From Dermatemys mawii (Eukaryota; Chordata; Testudines; Dermatemydidae), in the NCBI GenBank assembly GCA_007922305.1, contig ML677385.1:1882566-1946565 (forward strand): a DNA stretch of 64,000 nucleotides, written 5' to 3'. A model generated the notes under the pieces. The model had not been told where the DNA came from. It searched no databases and was given only the letters and a program-made list of their open reading frames with translations. Both the position numbers and the translations under genes were made by a program. Each line of letters starts with the position of its first letter. Position 1 is the stretch's first letter. This document shows, one piece after another, positions 46,201 to 53,000 of this stretch.

Positions 46201-46795
46201 TGCCATGCTACAAGCTCATCCTGAGATCTGATGACCAACCTATGCTTTCTGGTTTGCATATAATGACCAGTAACAAAGATTCTGTAAACCAGATTTTCTC
46301 TTCGCTGGTATTATGGAGGGGAGAAATTGGTCAGCAGTGTGTTTATTACTGGTGATGATGCATGAGACAGAAAGAACTTAGTTTGATCATTAGATCTCTG
46401 GAAGAGCTTTAGGAGCTGATACAAGCTCCAGTAGTGTCCAGTAGGTGGGACTCCCTCATGCTACCAGTTCATTTTAGGTTGAGTGGGAGACTATCTTGAT
46501 CTGTTTTTCTAAAATGCTCTCAAGATACACACCCCGATCCACAATGAAAACTGTTTAATTACACTGTGCTTTCAATCTATATGGTATGTCTTCCATATTC
46601 AGTGTATTCAGGAAAGTTCTAATACAAAATCCTGTTGAAATCTCTCTGTTTTTCCAGATACCTTCACTGGGCATGTGTTTCTGTGAAGAGCTTAAAGAGG
46701 AGAATAGATGGCAGATGATTAACCCACCAGTTAAGACATTAACCCATGGATCAAATGCCGCATTTAATTGGAGAAATAGCATATTGGACAGTTAG
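16138..46795 (+). CDS. UBASH3A: UBASH3A (TULA / STS-2), complete, 14 coding exons
   Basis: Exons: 16138-16250, 19571-19624, 21742-21928, 24859-25057, 27469-27638, 28714-28922, 34582-34708, 36841-36940, 38368-38490, 39234-39326, 40481-40625, 44968-45074, 45580-45686, 46658-46795. They sum to 1,872 nt with consistent phases: 623 residues plus TAG, the length of the shorter human isoform. Domains: UBA about 22-60 (M31-G32-F33); 2H phosphoesterase-like about 62-235 with H110-x-T112 and H196-x-T198; SH3 about 243-308; histidine-phosphatase (PGM-like) about 359-623 with R365-H366-G-E-R369, R448 and H550. In mammals this lymphocyte protein binds ubiquitin and CBL and dampens T-cell receptor signalling; its phosphatase activity is weak compared with UBASH3B. 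The ATG at 16138 was chosen because homology begins there; the frame is open above it. Purine at -3 and G at +4 suit initiation. No defect seen. Confidence 0.95.
17017..17107. mobile_element. 91-bp fold-back miniature element
   Basis: Bounded by a perfect 15-bp terminal inverted repeat, TGAGATTTTCAAAGG and its complement CCTTTGAAAATCTCA. The same ends flank a similar-sized block at 45925-46015. No coding capacity. Superfamily unknown. Confidence 0.7.
18059..18720 (-). mobile_element. L2-like LINE ORF2 C-terminal remnant
   Basis: On the minus strand, the translation near 18450 reads ALVISCLD followed by a stop and CNIFLSGLDKC, matching the SRLDYCN...LLxGLP motif of Jockey-superfamily (L2/CR1) reverse transcriptases. 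Lower down come CDHVTPLFASP and LPVNIYKAKSMFSLTVLLKT, matching the typical C-terminal end. Several stops and frame changes show it is long dead. L2 versus a diverged CR1 subfamily is not settled. Confidence 0.65.
19571..19624 (+). CDS. UBASH3A: UBASH3A exon 2 (UBA second half)
   Basis: A 54-nt exon, acceptor TTTTCCTTAG, donor GTAAGA. Encodes QKALAATGHKTAEEASK, the end of the UBA domain, and splits the W56 codon. Confidence 0.93.
19625..21741. other. UBASH3A intron 2
   Basis: Holds a Harbinger-like miniature element at 20400-20669 and a T/G-rich stretch at 21200-21255. Otherwise nothing recognised. Confidence 0.5.
20400..20669. mobile_element. Harbinger-like miniature element, 270 bp
   Basis: Left end GGGTATGTCTACC after TAA; right end GTAGACCAGACC before TGA, an apparent decayed TAA target-site copy. 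The ends resemble those at 23468 and 23198. The interior contains no reading frame of note. Confidence 0.55.
21742..21928 (+). CDS. UBASH3A: UBASH3A exon 3 (2H domain, first HxT)
   Basis: 187 nt, acceptor AATTTCAG, donor GTAAGA. Encodes HCNDPSLDDPIPQEYALYL and ends HITLCDFFT, carrying the first H-x-T motif (H110, T112) of the 2H phosphoesterase-like fold. Confidence 0.94.
23198..23427. mobile_element. Harbinger-like miniature element, 230 bp
   Basis: Ends GGCTATGTCTACACT and AGTGTAGACAAAGCC are inverted repeats with 14 of 15 matches, flanked on both sides by TAA, the target site of PIF/Harbinger elements. Confidence 0.75.
23468..23752. mobile_element. Harbinger-like miniature element with two hairpins, 285 bp
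   Basis: Flanked by TAA on both sides (23465-23467 and 23753-23755). Left end GGGTATGTCTTCAC, right end GTGTAGACGAGGGC. Inside are two inverted repeats: one around 23519-23561 (ATCGCATCTA / TAGATGCAATAAATCGATC arms) and a longer one at 23662-23723 with AACTTCAGCTAC / GTAGCTGAAGTT as the inner stem. Confidence 0.75.
24470..24725. mobile_element. hAT-like miniature element, 256 bp
   Basis: Left end CAGGGCCGGCTCCAG and right end TAGAGCCGTCCCTG form an imperfect terminal inverted repeat. The flanking 8-mers GTCGGAGT and GCTGGAGT match at 6 of 8 positions, as expected for an old hAT target-site duplication. GC-rich interior. Confidence 0.65.
24859..25057 (+). CDS. UBASH3A: UBASH3A exon 4 (2H domain core)
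   Basis: 199 nt, acceptor TTCTTTTAG, donor GTACCA. Encodes CEDRKVEFLHETLKKVG and LHSSVTYLGFFI, ending ATEASILA. Phase 0 in, 1 out. Confidence 0.94.
25058..27468. other. UBASH3A intron 4
   Basis: Contains a miniature element near 26779-26921. The remainder shows no exon or clear repeat. Confidence 0.5.
26779..26921. mobile_element. Short repeat with GGGTGCTGGA ends
   Basis: Left CAGGGGTGCTGGAGCAA and right CCCAGCACCTGTG are partial inverted repeats, and the middle has GGGGGTGC...GCACCCCC. It looks like a small non-autonomous DNA element; superfamily not assigned. Confidence 0.45.
27469..27638 (+). CDS. UBASH3A: UBASH3A exon 5 (2H domain, second HxT)
   Basis: 170 nt, acceptor TATTCCTAG, donor GTACAG. 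Encodes KPCTKQLHLTLAHKFYPHH with the second H-x-T (H196, T198) and ends DMRFVNYQ. Confidence 0.95.
27639..28713. other. UBASH3A intron 5
   Basis: Holds a reverse-oriented SINE tail (28195-28345) and an AT-rich stretch near 28090-28170. No exon. Confidence 0.5.
28195..28345 (-). mobile_element. SINE tail fragment (same family as 36605 and 43390)
   Basis: Contains AATTACAGCAGCACCT, AGGCACTGTACAAAC and TCTCTGCCCCACAGATCTTA. Its complement matches the GATTGTAA...GGGGCAGGGACTG...TACTGTAATA tail seen at 43500-43620. Confidence 0.6.
28714..28922 (+). CDS. UBASH3A: UBASH3A exon 6 (SH3 domain)
   Basis: 209 nt, acceptor CCCACCAG, donor GTTAGT. Encodes a full SH3: ALFQYKPQNIDEL (residues 245-257), the GW pair at 278-279 and the FLPENY end at 292-297. 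These positions form the proline-binding groove; in mammals the SH3 binds CBL. Confidence 0.95.
30912..33140 (-). pseudogene. Decayed hAT-family transposase (ZMYM1-like type)
   Basis: The minus strand starts with ATG at 33140-33138 reading MPKKKPSGAQYRNRKCQLQ, then a long Glu/Ser/Lys-rich segment (32944-32585) ending in a DPALWP motif, a conserved block FFVPCGCHSLNLVVSDA at about 31740-31690, and a C-terminal block ending SIEERYRQMKQH at 30913. These are the landmarks of a vertebrate hAT transposase resembling ZMYM1 and zinc-finger MYM-type proteins. Stops and frame changes interrupt it (a stop follows about 23 codons after the ATG), and a 122-bp element splits it at 31444-31565. It is a fossil inside intron 6 of UBASH3A, opposite in strand. 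Confidence 0.8.
31444..31565. mobile_element. hAT-type miniature element nested in hAT fossil, 122 bp
   Basis: Ends TATGGTGACC and GGTCACCCTG, flanked by a perfect 8-bp duplication GGCTTCAT at 31436-31443 and 31566-31573. The interior contains AAGAAAAAGACCCAAAAATC, matching 42756-42884 in inverse orientation. An 8-bp duplication is the hAT signature. It inserted after the transposase had arrived. Confidence 0.85.
34582..34708 (+). CDS. UBASH3A: UBASH3A exon 7 (linker)
   Basis: 127 nt, acceptor TTCCCACAG, donor GTAATA. Encodes the poorly conserved linker REYTFTPGSGLLPK to LAFQ between SH3 and phosphatase. Called from splice signals, phase and the match at its start. Confidence 0.88.
35040..35134. 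mobile_element. 95-bp fold-back element with GGGCCTAATTCT ends
   Basis: Left end GGGCCTAATTCTTCTCT and right end AGAGCAGAATTAGGCCC are inverted repeats with one mismatch. The centre contains ATTTCAATGGATTTACAC. Diverged relatives appear at 13312-13403 and 52598-52690. Confidence 0.65.
35762..35803 (+). repeat. Perfect 21-bp tandem duplication
   Basis: The unit CTTGACACCACAGCTTGTGTG occurs twice with no mismatch. The lack of divergence suggests a recent event or slippage. Confidence 0.9.
36605..36800 (+). mobile_element. SINE fragment, 3' half
   Basis: Contains CCTCATCTGTAAAATGGGAC, then GATTGTAAGTGTTCCAGGA, ATAGCACATTG and CTAGGTGCTACTGCAATAA, the MIR/CORE-like body and tail shared with 43390-43620. 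Confidence 0.65.
36841..36940 (+). CDS. UBASH3A: UBASH3A exon 8 (phosphatase RHGER)
   Basis: 100 nt, acceptor GCTTTTGCAG, donor GTAAGT. Encodes LRRGLLVMRHGERVDHVFGK, with the catalytic R365-H366-G-E-R369 motif of the histidine phosphatase superfamily. Confidence 0.96.
36941..38367. other. UBASH3A intron 8
   Basis: Holds a Tigger-like element (37132-37559). The remainder is unremarkable. Confidence 0.5.
37132..37559. mobile_element. Tigger-like (Tc1/mariner) non-autonomous element, 428 bp
   Basis: Left end CGGTAGAACATTGGAGTTAC and right end GTGTTCAGAACTCTGAAGTT then CTACTG form an imperfect inverted repeat, flanked by TA on both sides (37130-37131, 37560-37561). Contains an A-run at 37248-37263. 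No transposase frame. Confidence 0.7.
38368..38490 (+). CDS. UBASH3A: UBASH3A exon 9
   Basis: 123 nt, acceptor TGTTTTAG, donor GTAAGT. Encodes KYHRADLNFPASLPKRRDG and YDPPLSCCGVFQSRLVG, the phosphatase segment with the DPPLS...G motif conserved in TULA proteins. Confidence 0.95.
39061..39106. repeat. Hairpin-forming inverted repeat
   Basis: Perfect 12-bp arms CCACAAATATTC (39061-39072) and GAATATTTGTGG (39095-39106) around a 22-base loop, in intron 9, about 130 bases before exon 10. A related ATCTGTGGGAAAC string follows at 39168. Function unknown. Confidence 0.7.
39234..39326 (+). CDS. UBASH3A: UBASH3A exon 10
   Basis: 93 nt, acceptor TGTATTGCAG, donor GTAGGT. Encodes SHVYCSPALRCIQTAQHVLE with R448, the second phosphate-binding arginine. 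Confidence 0.95.
39327..40480. other. UBASH3A intron 10
   Basis: No exon or element recognised in this AT-rich intron. Confidence 0.5.
40481..40625 (+). CDS. UBASH3A: UBASH3A exon 11
   Basis: 145 nt, acceptor TTTATTGCAG, donor GTAAAT. Encodes KIRVEPGLFEWTKWEANK, with the EPGLFEW signature, and ends NIDPSYR. Confidence 0.96.
41952..42154. mobile_element. Mariner-like non-autonomous element, 203 bp
   Basis: Ends CAAGCATGTCGCGTCTT and AAGACACGACATGCCTG are inverted repeats with two mismatches, flanked by TA on both sides. The interior has a G-run (42023-42031) and no reading frame. Confidence 0.72.
42756..42884. mobile_element. hAT-type miniature element, 129 bp
   Basis: Ends TAGGGTGACCAGA and TCTGGTCATCCTA form a near-perfect 13-bp inverted repeat. 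A perfect 8-bp duplication, ATTCCTTC, flanks it at 42748-42755 and 42885-42892. Same family as 31444-31565, opposite orientation. Confidence 0.88.
43390..43620 (+). mobile_element. tRNA-headed SINE, near full length
   Basis: The head TCTAATGGATAGGATGCTGG resembles a tRNA A box and GGGCTCTGTTCC a B box. The body has CCACTGATCTGTTAGGCAAA and CCATTTCCTC; the tail has GATTGCAAACTACTTGGGGC and ATTACTGTAATACACAG. This is the MIR/CORE-like SINE layout common in turtles. Confidence 0.75.
44968..45074 (+). CDS. UBASH3A: UBASH3A exon 12
   Basis: 107 nt, acceptor TCATCAG, donor GTAAAT. Encodes TFSLSSLVPSESYEEYISRC and IKQIVSDCTSK. Phase 2 in, 1 out. Confidence 0.93.
45580..45686 (+). CDS. UBASH3A: UBASH3A exon 13 (second catalytic histidine)
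   Basis: 107 nt, acceptor GTATACCAG after a CTTCCTTCCTTCC pyrimidine tract, donor GTAAGA. Encodes IILIVGHGSSLDSFTRP with H550, the second catalytic histidine, and ends AQLVRK. Confidence 0.95.
45832..46015. mobile_element. SINE piece followed by fold-back element
   Basis: 45832-45915 reads like a SINE body (CTAACTGGCTGTCAAGAGAT, CATGTGATCTTGGGCA). Directly after it, 45925-46015 is a fold-back element with perfect 14-bp arms AGATTTTCAAAGGC (45927-45940) and GCCTTTGAAAATCT (46000-46013), the same ends as 17017-17107. Confidence 0.6.
46658..46795 (+). CDS. UBASH3A: UBASH3A exon 14 (C-terminus, TAG stop)
   Basis: 138 coding nt, acceptor TTTTTCCAG. Encodes IPSLGMCFCEELKEENRW and VKTLTHGSNAAFNWRN to a TAG at 46793-46795. 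Confidence 0.96.
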   Translation: MPSLGMCFCEELKEENRWQMINPPVKTLTHGSNAAFNWRNSILDS

Positions 46796-47091
46796 AGGCT
46801 ATACTCATTCATTATAGATTTCAAAAGAGAAGAGAAGACAAACATTTTTCCTCTTGGCTCAACACAGGCCAGTGGTCTGTCCAAAATATTTAGAACTTGG
46901 GGGAATTTTCCTCTACTACTTGTATGAATTGTCAATGCACGGAAAGCACTTTTGAAGATTTTGTGCCTGAGTTCTGTTTTTGTTACAGTGACACAGAAGA
47001 AAAAAAATCAATTAACTGACATAACGATTAATGATAATTCATCCAGAGCTGAAGAATGAACTTTTAAAACTCTTTTTTCAACTAACATCTG

Positions 47092-47097
<6 letters not shown>

Positions 47098-47135
<38 letters not shown>
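47098..47135. repeat. (AT)n microsatellite
   Basis: About 19 uninterrupted AT/TA units inside the probable UBASH3A 3' UTR. Confidence 0.95.
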
Positions 47136-47139
<4 letters not shown>

Positions 47140-47210
47140 TGACTATAAGCCTCATTGCTTGACGCACTCATGGGAACATATGGTTATATCTTCAAGAACA
47201 AAGTACAATC

Positions 47211-47216
47211 AATAAA
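47211..47216 (+). terminator. UBASH3A: UBASH3A polyadenylation signal AATAAA
   Basis: Canonical AATAAA about 415 nt after the stop, followed by a T/G-rich stretch (TTTTGTTTCAG, TTTTGTTTTC) suitable as the downstream element. An earlier AATAAA near 46180 lacks so clear a downstream element. Confidence 0.65.
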
Positions 47217-47240
47217 GAATTAGTAATTTTGTTTCAGACA

Positions 47241-49268
47241 TGTCGACATTTTGTTTTCTTATTGATTGCTTTTAATTTCTCCAGAGTATGAGTGGACATG
47301 ATGTATCATACAGACTATTTATTTTCTTCTGAAGCAAATTGGGTTCCATCACAGGAGCTTTTCCATCAAGCGACTCTAATAATGTCAATATTGCATCATT
47401 GTTAATAAATGACTTGCAGAAAAATAGTTTAAGAAAACCGAATTTACTGCCTCATTGTTGCTAAAAAAAAGATTGTACAATGCATTGTCATAATGGTGAC
47501 AAGACCATGTTGTGAGTAATTCTATTTGCTGAACATTTCCTGAGATGGCTGTCACATGACAGAACCACACAGCTTGTTTCATATTGTTTTACTCCCCAGA
47601 CCTGAGATAACAAGCTTATTGGTTACTCACAAACCATGTACACCATTTCTAGCAATTCCTCGTTTGTTTAAACGCTGACAAACACTTTTTCAAAAGGTTC
47701 ATATTTCCTCTTTAAACTATCCTCATAATGCCATGACTATCCCATGTGAAATGGGAGATGTTGTTTCAATGAGGGTTAAATGAGGCCCCTATTCTTCTCT
47801 TATGATGTCTGATAGTTTTATTTTTCACTGTTAGACATGACTCATTCTCTGTTTCTTCCTAGAGCTGAGCAAAATTATTCGGACTAAACTTTTTTTCCTC
47901 CAAAAAACCCCATCTTTAAGTCAACTGAAGCATTTTGCTAATTTGTGTTGAATTCAGCAAATTGTTGGTTGAAAAAAAAATATTTTTAAAAAACAATTTG
48001 TTTTGACTTTTTTTTCAAGTTGAAACAACTTATAAAAAATTACTTCAATTTTATTTTCAAATAATTAAAAGGGTCCAAAAAGCTGGGAAACCAAAACAGA
48101 ATAGTTGGGCTGATTCAAAACATTTAACGGGTCAACCACCAAACCAAAAAATCCATTATTTGCACAGCTTTATTTCTTCCTTACATCTCACAAACCCTTA
48201 ACATTGTCTCCATTGACTTTCTGGGTATGCTGCAAAGCCTCTCTTTTTATTCAGGCTTCTGGAGAGACAGGGGTATGGGGAAAATTCCCCAAGATCCTTG
48301 CAAAAATAGGTGCCAAACAGCCTGCTGAAATTAGATGGTAATAGTCAAATTGGTCATTAGAGGAACCGGAAAAAACCCACATTTCCTATATTTAGTACTA
48401 GATTTTCACTGTGAGAAGTGCTGAGGGTGGTTAGTGTCATCCTCTGGATGGTTCACTTTGATGTTTCTAGTTTTGAGGAAGTGGTTGGGTTTTTTTTATT
48501 TCTTTATTTTGTGGCAAATGGCCAATGTTACTGTGGTAGGTCCTGCCTATCTCCTTCACATAGAGAAGTCAGGGTGCCAACCGGGCCCCTGTTCTTGGGC
48601 CTTGTGGGCTCTGCTTAGACCCCAGTGAGAGAAAGAGAGGAGGGGACCCAGGTTTGCCTTCCTCGTCCGGGTCCCAGCCCCTTCAGTTTTGTGGGGCGTT
48701 TACCTTCTTTCCCTTTGGGTAGGGTTTCCCTCAGTTCTCAATGATAGGGGAGCCCCTCTGGTCAGGCAGGGTTTCCCTTTCCCTAGTATCACTAACAGCA
48801 ACAATACTCCTCCAAACACCACTCCTGCTCCTTTCCCCAAGCAGGGGAGTTTTATTAGGTCCTGGATGGAGTCTTAGTTGGCTCCAGGTGCTCCAATTAC
48901 CCTATAGTAACCTTTCCCTAGTCTCCAGGGACTAAGGCCTTGATCAACCTTGGGATTAAATACAGTACTTCCCATCTACCATTCTCCTGCTTCAATTTAT
49001 TCTCCTTGCTCTTGTAGCTACATGCTCTGGTCTCCTTTTCCACCTCATATTCCACTTCGCTTTTCCCTGCTATTATGGGGAAAATGGCCAGGTCAGTCTC
49101 CCCAGCACACTTGTCCCCTCTACAAGCCCAATGAATGGCCTTGGCTCATTGTCCTAGGGGAGAGGGAATTTACAAGCCTCCCAAACTTGGTTCAAAAAGG
49201 ATGAATCAGGTATGAAGACTTAGGCCATGGTTACACTGGCACTTTATAGCGCTATAAAGCCCCCACGA
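47241..49268. other. UBASH3A-RSPH1 intergenic region
   Basis: 47870-48170 is AT-rich and repeat-like. 48530-49200 is pyrimidine-rich with GGGACCCAGG...GGGTCCCAGCCCC and looks like an LTR-element fragment, but no ends are recognised. 49222-49268 is the left end of a miniature element: TTAGGCCATGGTTACACTGG, then an 18-bp palindrome at 49242-49259. Confidence 0.45.
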
Positions 49269-49278
49269 NNNNNNNNNN
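49269..49278. other. Assembly gap (10 N)
   Basis: Ten N bases. The left side is inside a miniature element (palindrome CTTTATAGCGCTATAAAG, then CCCCCACGA); the right side begins with an A-run unrelated to it. True gap size is unknown. Confidence 0.99.
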
Positions 49279-49890
49279 AAAAAAAAACCATAGCTGAAGC
49301 ACCAAGAGTTTGCAGCTGTTTTTGTGCTGTTCCACTCAATCACTGAAGATGCACAAAAACTGTACACAACTCCATACTGCCATAGTCTTTGAAATTAGTA
49401 AAACTGCTGAAAAAGCAGGTGCAAATGTTATTTTAATTACTTCATAACATCATAATTTCAAAAATATTTTTGATGGTGTGACTTAGTTTCCAATGTAGAG
49501 GCTTTGTTTTGGTACTGCTTTTAAAGACATTGAGGATAAGATCCAAGGTTCACCTTTCTGCGAAGAATGAGGCATAGACCACTGCCACAGTTAAGATACA
49601 GACTTCGGTAAACAATGGTCTGAGATGTTATGGGAAATTACTGATAATTTTACTTCTCATTTGTGTATGCTACATTTTAAAGTAATAATGTGAAGGAGTC
49701 CAAAGATATGCCCCGATCCTGTAATCACTTACACAAATGAGTAACTTTATCCATAGTTTCATTGAGTTCAACCAGTGGTTACACCTTCTGTATATAGCAA
49801 ATAAAATGGACTTGGAGTTAGAAATCATAAACTCTGATGTCAGAAAAACACCCAAAAAGACATTTTCTACACAAAATACCCAGAAAAATG

Positions 49891-49896
49891 TTTATT
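49891..49896 (-). terminator. RSPH1: RSPH1 polyadenylation signal AATAAA (minus strand)
   Basis: TTTATT on the plus strand reads AATAAA for RSPH1, about 90 nt after its TGA stop. Confidence 0.6.
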
Positions 49897-49985
49897 CAAA
49901 ACAATGTAACAGAACTTTCAACTAAATAAGAATAATACAGAGCTATGAGACCTAGCTTTTTTCTGTGTATTTTCCTTATTTGGTT

Positions 49986-50059
49986 TCATTCTTCTTTATT
50001 TGTTTCTGCCTCCTCTGATTCCTTTGATTCTTCCTCCTTCTCCTCTAAACTAGTATTTA
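49986..50059 (-). CDS. RSPH1: RSPH1 terminal coding exon
   Basis: 74 coding nt, acceptor CCCCCAACAG. Encodes [20 protein letters not shown] to KEE and TGA (49988-49986). The acidic composition and matching phase support it; the sequence itself is too low in complexity to prove homology. Confidence 0.75.
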
Positions 50060-53000
50060 CTGTTGGGGGAAAAACATGAAATTTGGGATACATTTAATAA
50101 AATAACAGCACTTGAAATCTTTTTTAATTAATTCATTCATTGTAATAATACTTTATCCTGGAAAATATAATGCAGGCTCCTTACATATACTGTCTAGTTA
50201 GTTATTAAGAGTGGGCCTAAGTGGAGTGCTTTAGAAAATCCTACTCTTTTTAGAAGATAGGCATATATGGGATATAACAAAATCCCTATTATTATTAAAC
50301 TGTTTTAAATGTACAGTCCACTTACTGTATTCACATTACCAAAGTAAAGACCATATGGTAAACGGATAAGGACATAACTGTGTAACCCATACTCATAGTT
50401 CCCATCAATAGACTGCTGCAGGACTTAAATGGACTGATTCAGTTCATTTCAAAAACTACTAATTACTGAGGTGTGGGCTGCTCAATCAATAAGATATAAG
50501 AATGGCCATACCGAGTGAGACCAATGGTCCATCCAGCCCAGTATCCTGTCTACCAACAGTAGCCAATGCCAGGTGCCCCAGAGTGAATGAACCTAACAGG
50601 TAATGATCAAGTGATTTCTCTCCTGCCATCCATCTCCACCCTTTGACAAACAGAGGCTAAGGACACCATTTCTTACCCATCCTGGCTCATAGCCATTAAT
50701 GGATTTTACCTCCATGAATTTATCTAGTTCTCTTTTAAACCCTGTTTTAGTTCTAGCCTTCACAACCTCCTCAAGCAAGGAGTTTCACAAGTTGACTGTA
50801 AACTTTTTTTTATTTGTTTTAAACCTGCTGCCCATTAATTTCATTTGGTGGTGCCTAGTTCTTATATTATGGGAACAAGTGAATCACTTTTCCTTATTCA
50901 CTTTCTACACACCATTCATGATTTTATATACCTCTATCATATCCCCCCTTAGTCTCCTCTTTTCCAAGCTGAAAAGTCCTAGCCTCTTTAATCTCTCCTC
51001 ATGTGGGACCCGTTCCAAACCCCTAATCATTTTAGTTGCCCTTCTCTGAACCTTTTCTAATGCCAGTGTATCTTTTTTGAGATGAGACCACATCTGTAAG
51101 CAGTATTCAAGATGTGGGTGCACCATGGATTTATATATGAGCAATAAGATATTCTCCGTCTTATTCTCTATCCCTTTTTAAATGATTCCTAACATCCTGT
51201 TTGCTTTTTTGACTGTTGCTACATACTGCGTGGACATCTTCAGAGAACTAGCCACAATGACTCCAGGATCTCTTTCCTGATTATATTTCATTATTAGAGA
51301 ACATTCACCAATAAAGTAATAATGAAGCCTAAAAATTACAAGTACATTCAGCACCATCACATTCTGTATATTAGGGACCAGATTCTTCATGGACATAACT
51401 CCACCGAAATCAAAGAACTTAGTTCTACATGTTTAGGGTATCTTTCAGCATATTTTCAAGCCATTTAATTGTTTTTCTGGCTCCTGTTGTCAGTTTTGCA
51501 CCTTACTTTAACATGAAATGGACTGATGAAAAACTAAGAATCAAACACTTGGCGGTTGGAAACATCAGAATAAAATTTTACAATTAGGCACAGATTTACT
51601 CATAAAATATGGCTTAACACGGGCCTCATTTTACAATACCTTCTAAGAATTTTAAATTTTTTTTTCAAATTATTTATTAAAAAGTATACTGAAAATTCAG
51701 AAACTATACTTAAAATAGCCAAACATAAAAAGCAATAATTTTTAATAATTCATTTAGCTTTCTGAATGAGAATGTGCAAGTGTCACCAATGGGATCGACC
51801 TCCAAATCCATATTAACTAAAGTTCTGGTGGTTAGCTCTGGCATTCCATTTAATGTATTACAAAGATCAGACCCATCAATAGTAATGATAGCTTTGTTCT
51901 GAAGAAAAGAACTTTGTGTGACAAGTGATATTGTTTGAAGTCCTGTGTGTCAGTTTAATTTTCTAACTAAACAAATTTTACAATAATATAAAAGGTTTGT
52001 TTCATTATCTCTTAAGGTGTTTTGGTTCTGTTTGGTTTTTTCATTCCAGTGAGGAGAACATTCCTCTCCTGGTGGGAAAAAGCTTCGCTCAGAGGCTAAA
52101 TTTTATGAGGCATGTCAGCCCGGCCTCCCTGTACACACAAATTTCAAATATCCATTATGTGCAAACAATAACGCACATAAACTTGATTATACAAGATTAG
52201 TAGCCACCTTGTGAAGATTTGGCCCTTTATGAAAAACAAGAGTTTACTATTTTTTCAGAATGAAAATGTGCCCCCACACCGTGACACATTTTCAGCTAGT
52301 TGACATGCATCATTTCAGATGACCAACTATAATCACTCATTCCTCCTCACCCTGATCCACTTGATCTTCTTTGCTCCCTTCCTCCTCCTCTTCTCCTTCC
52401 TTGAGTGGGGACAGATCTTCAATGGGCTCTGTAGCTTCAGCAGGAGGTTCCCCAACCTCAGCAGGTTCCTCAGCAGCAGGTTCCTCAGTAACTGAAACGG
52501 GAAAAAAGGGGCTATATGCCAGACTAAGAGGGGGAAGAAGAACTTTATAGATCTGCTCGTTGCTATTACTTTTATTCTTAAGTAACAGCTAACATCTTAG
52601 GCCCTATCCTGTAGCCTTTGCTCATGTGAGTAGTCCCACTGACTTCACGGGGAACGTTATAGACGGTTTGCATTGTCAAGCCCTGAATCAGATTACAATA
52701 ATTTCTCTAATGTTACAGGCTTCCCAGGACAGTTGTCTCTGTTACTAATAATACATTATATCAAATGGAAGTATAGTCAGTATGTATTGTGCATCATATG
52801 AATGTGCTTGCAATAAGATGAACCTTCAAACTTTTATCTGTCACTAATATCCAGCACCCTGTAAGCTGACGAAAAGTACCACTCTATTATTATGATATGT
52901 GCAAATTAATCAGGCAGGAACAGTTTGGGGAATTTTGCGGGGTTTCCAATAGTTCATCGGGACAAACCTGCAGTTGCTGGCATCTCTTCTGCTGCTAGAG

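Larger units (their letters stand above)
46796..47240 (+). other. UBASH3A: UBASH3A 3' UTR
   Basis: AT-rich sequence from the stop to just past the AATAAA at 47211. It includes an AT dinucleotide repeat (47098-47135). The 3' end is inferred from the polyadenylation signal; no transcript evidence. Confidence 0.65.
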
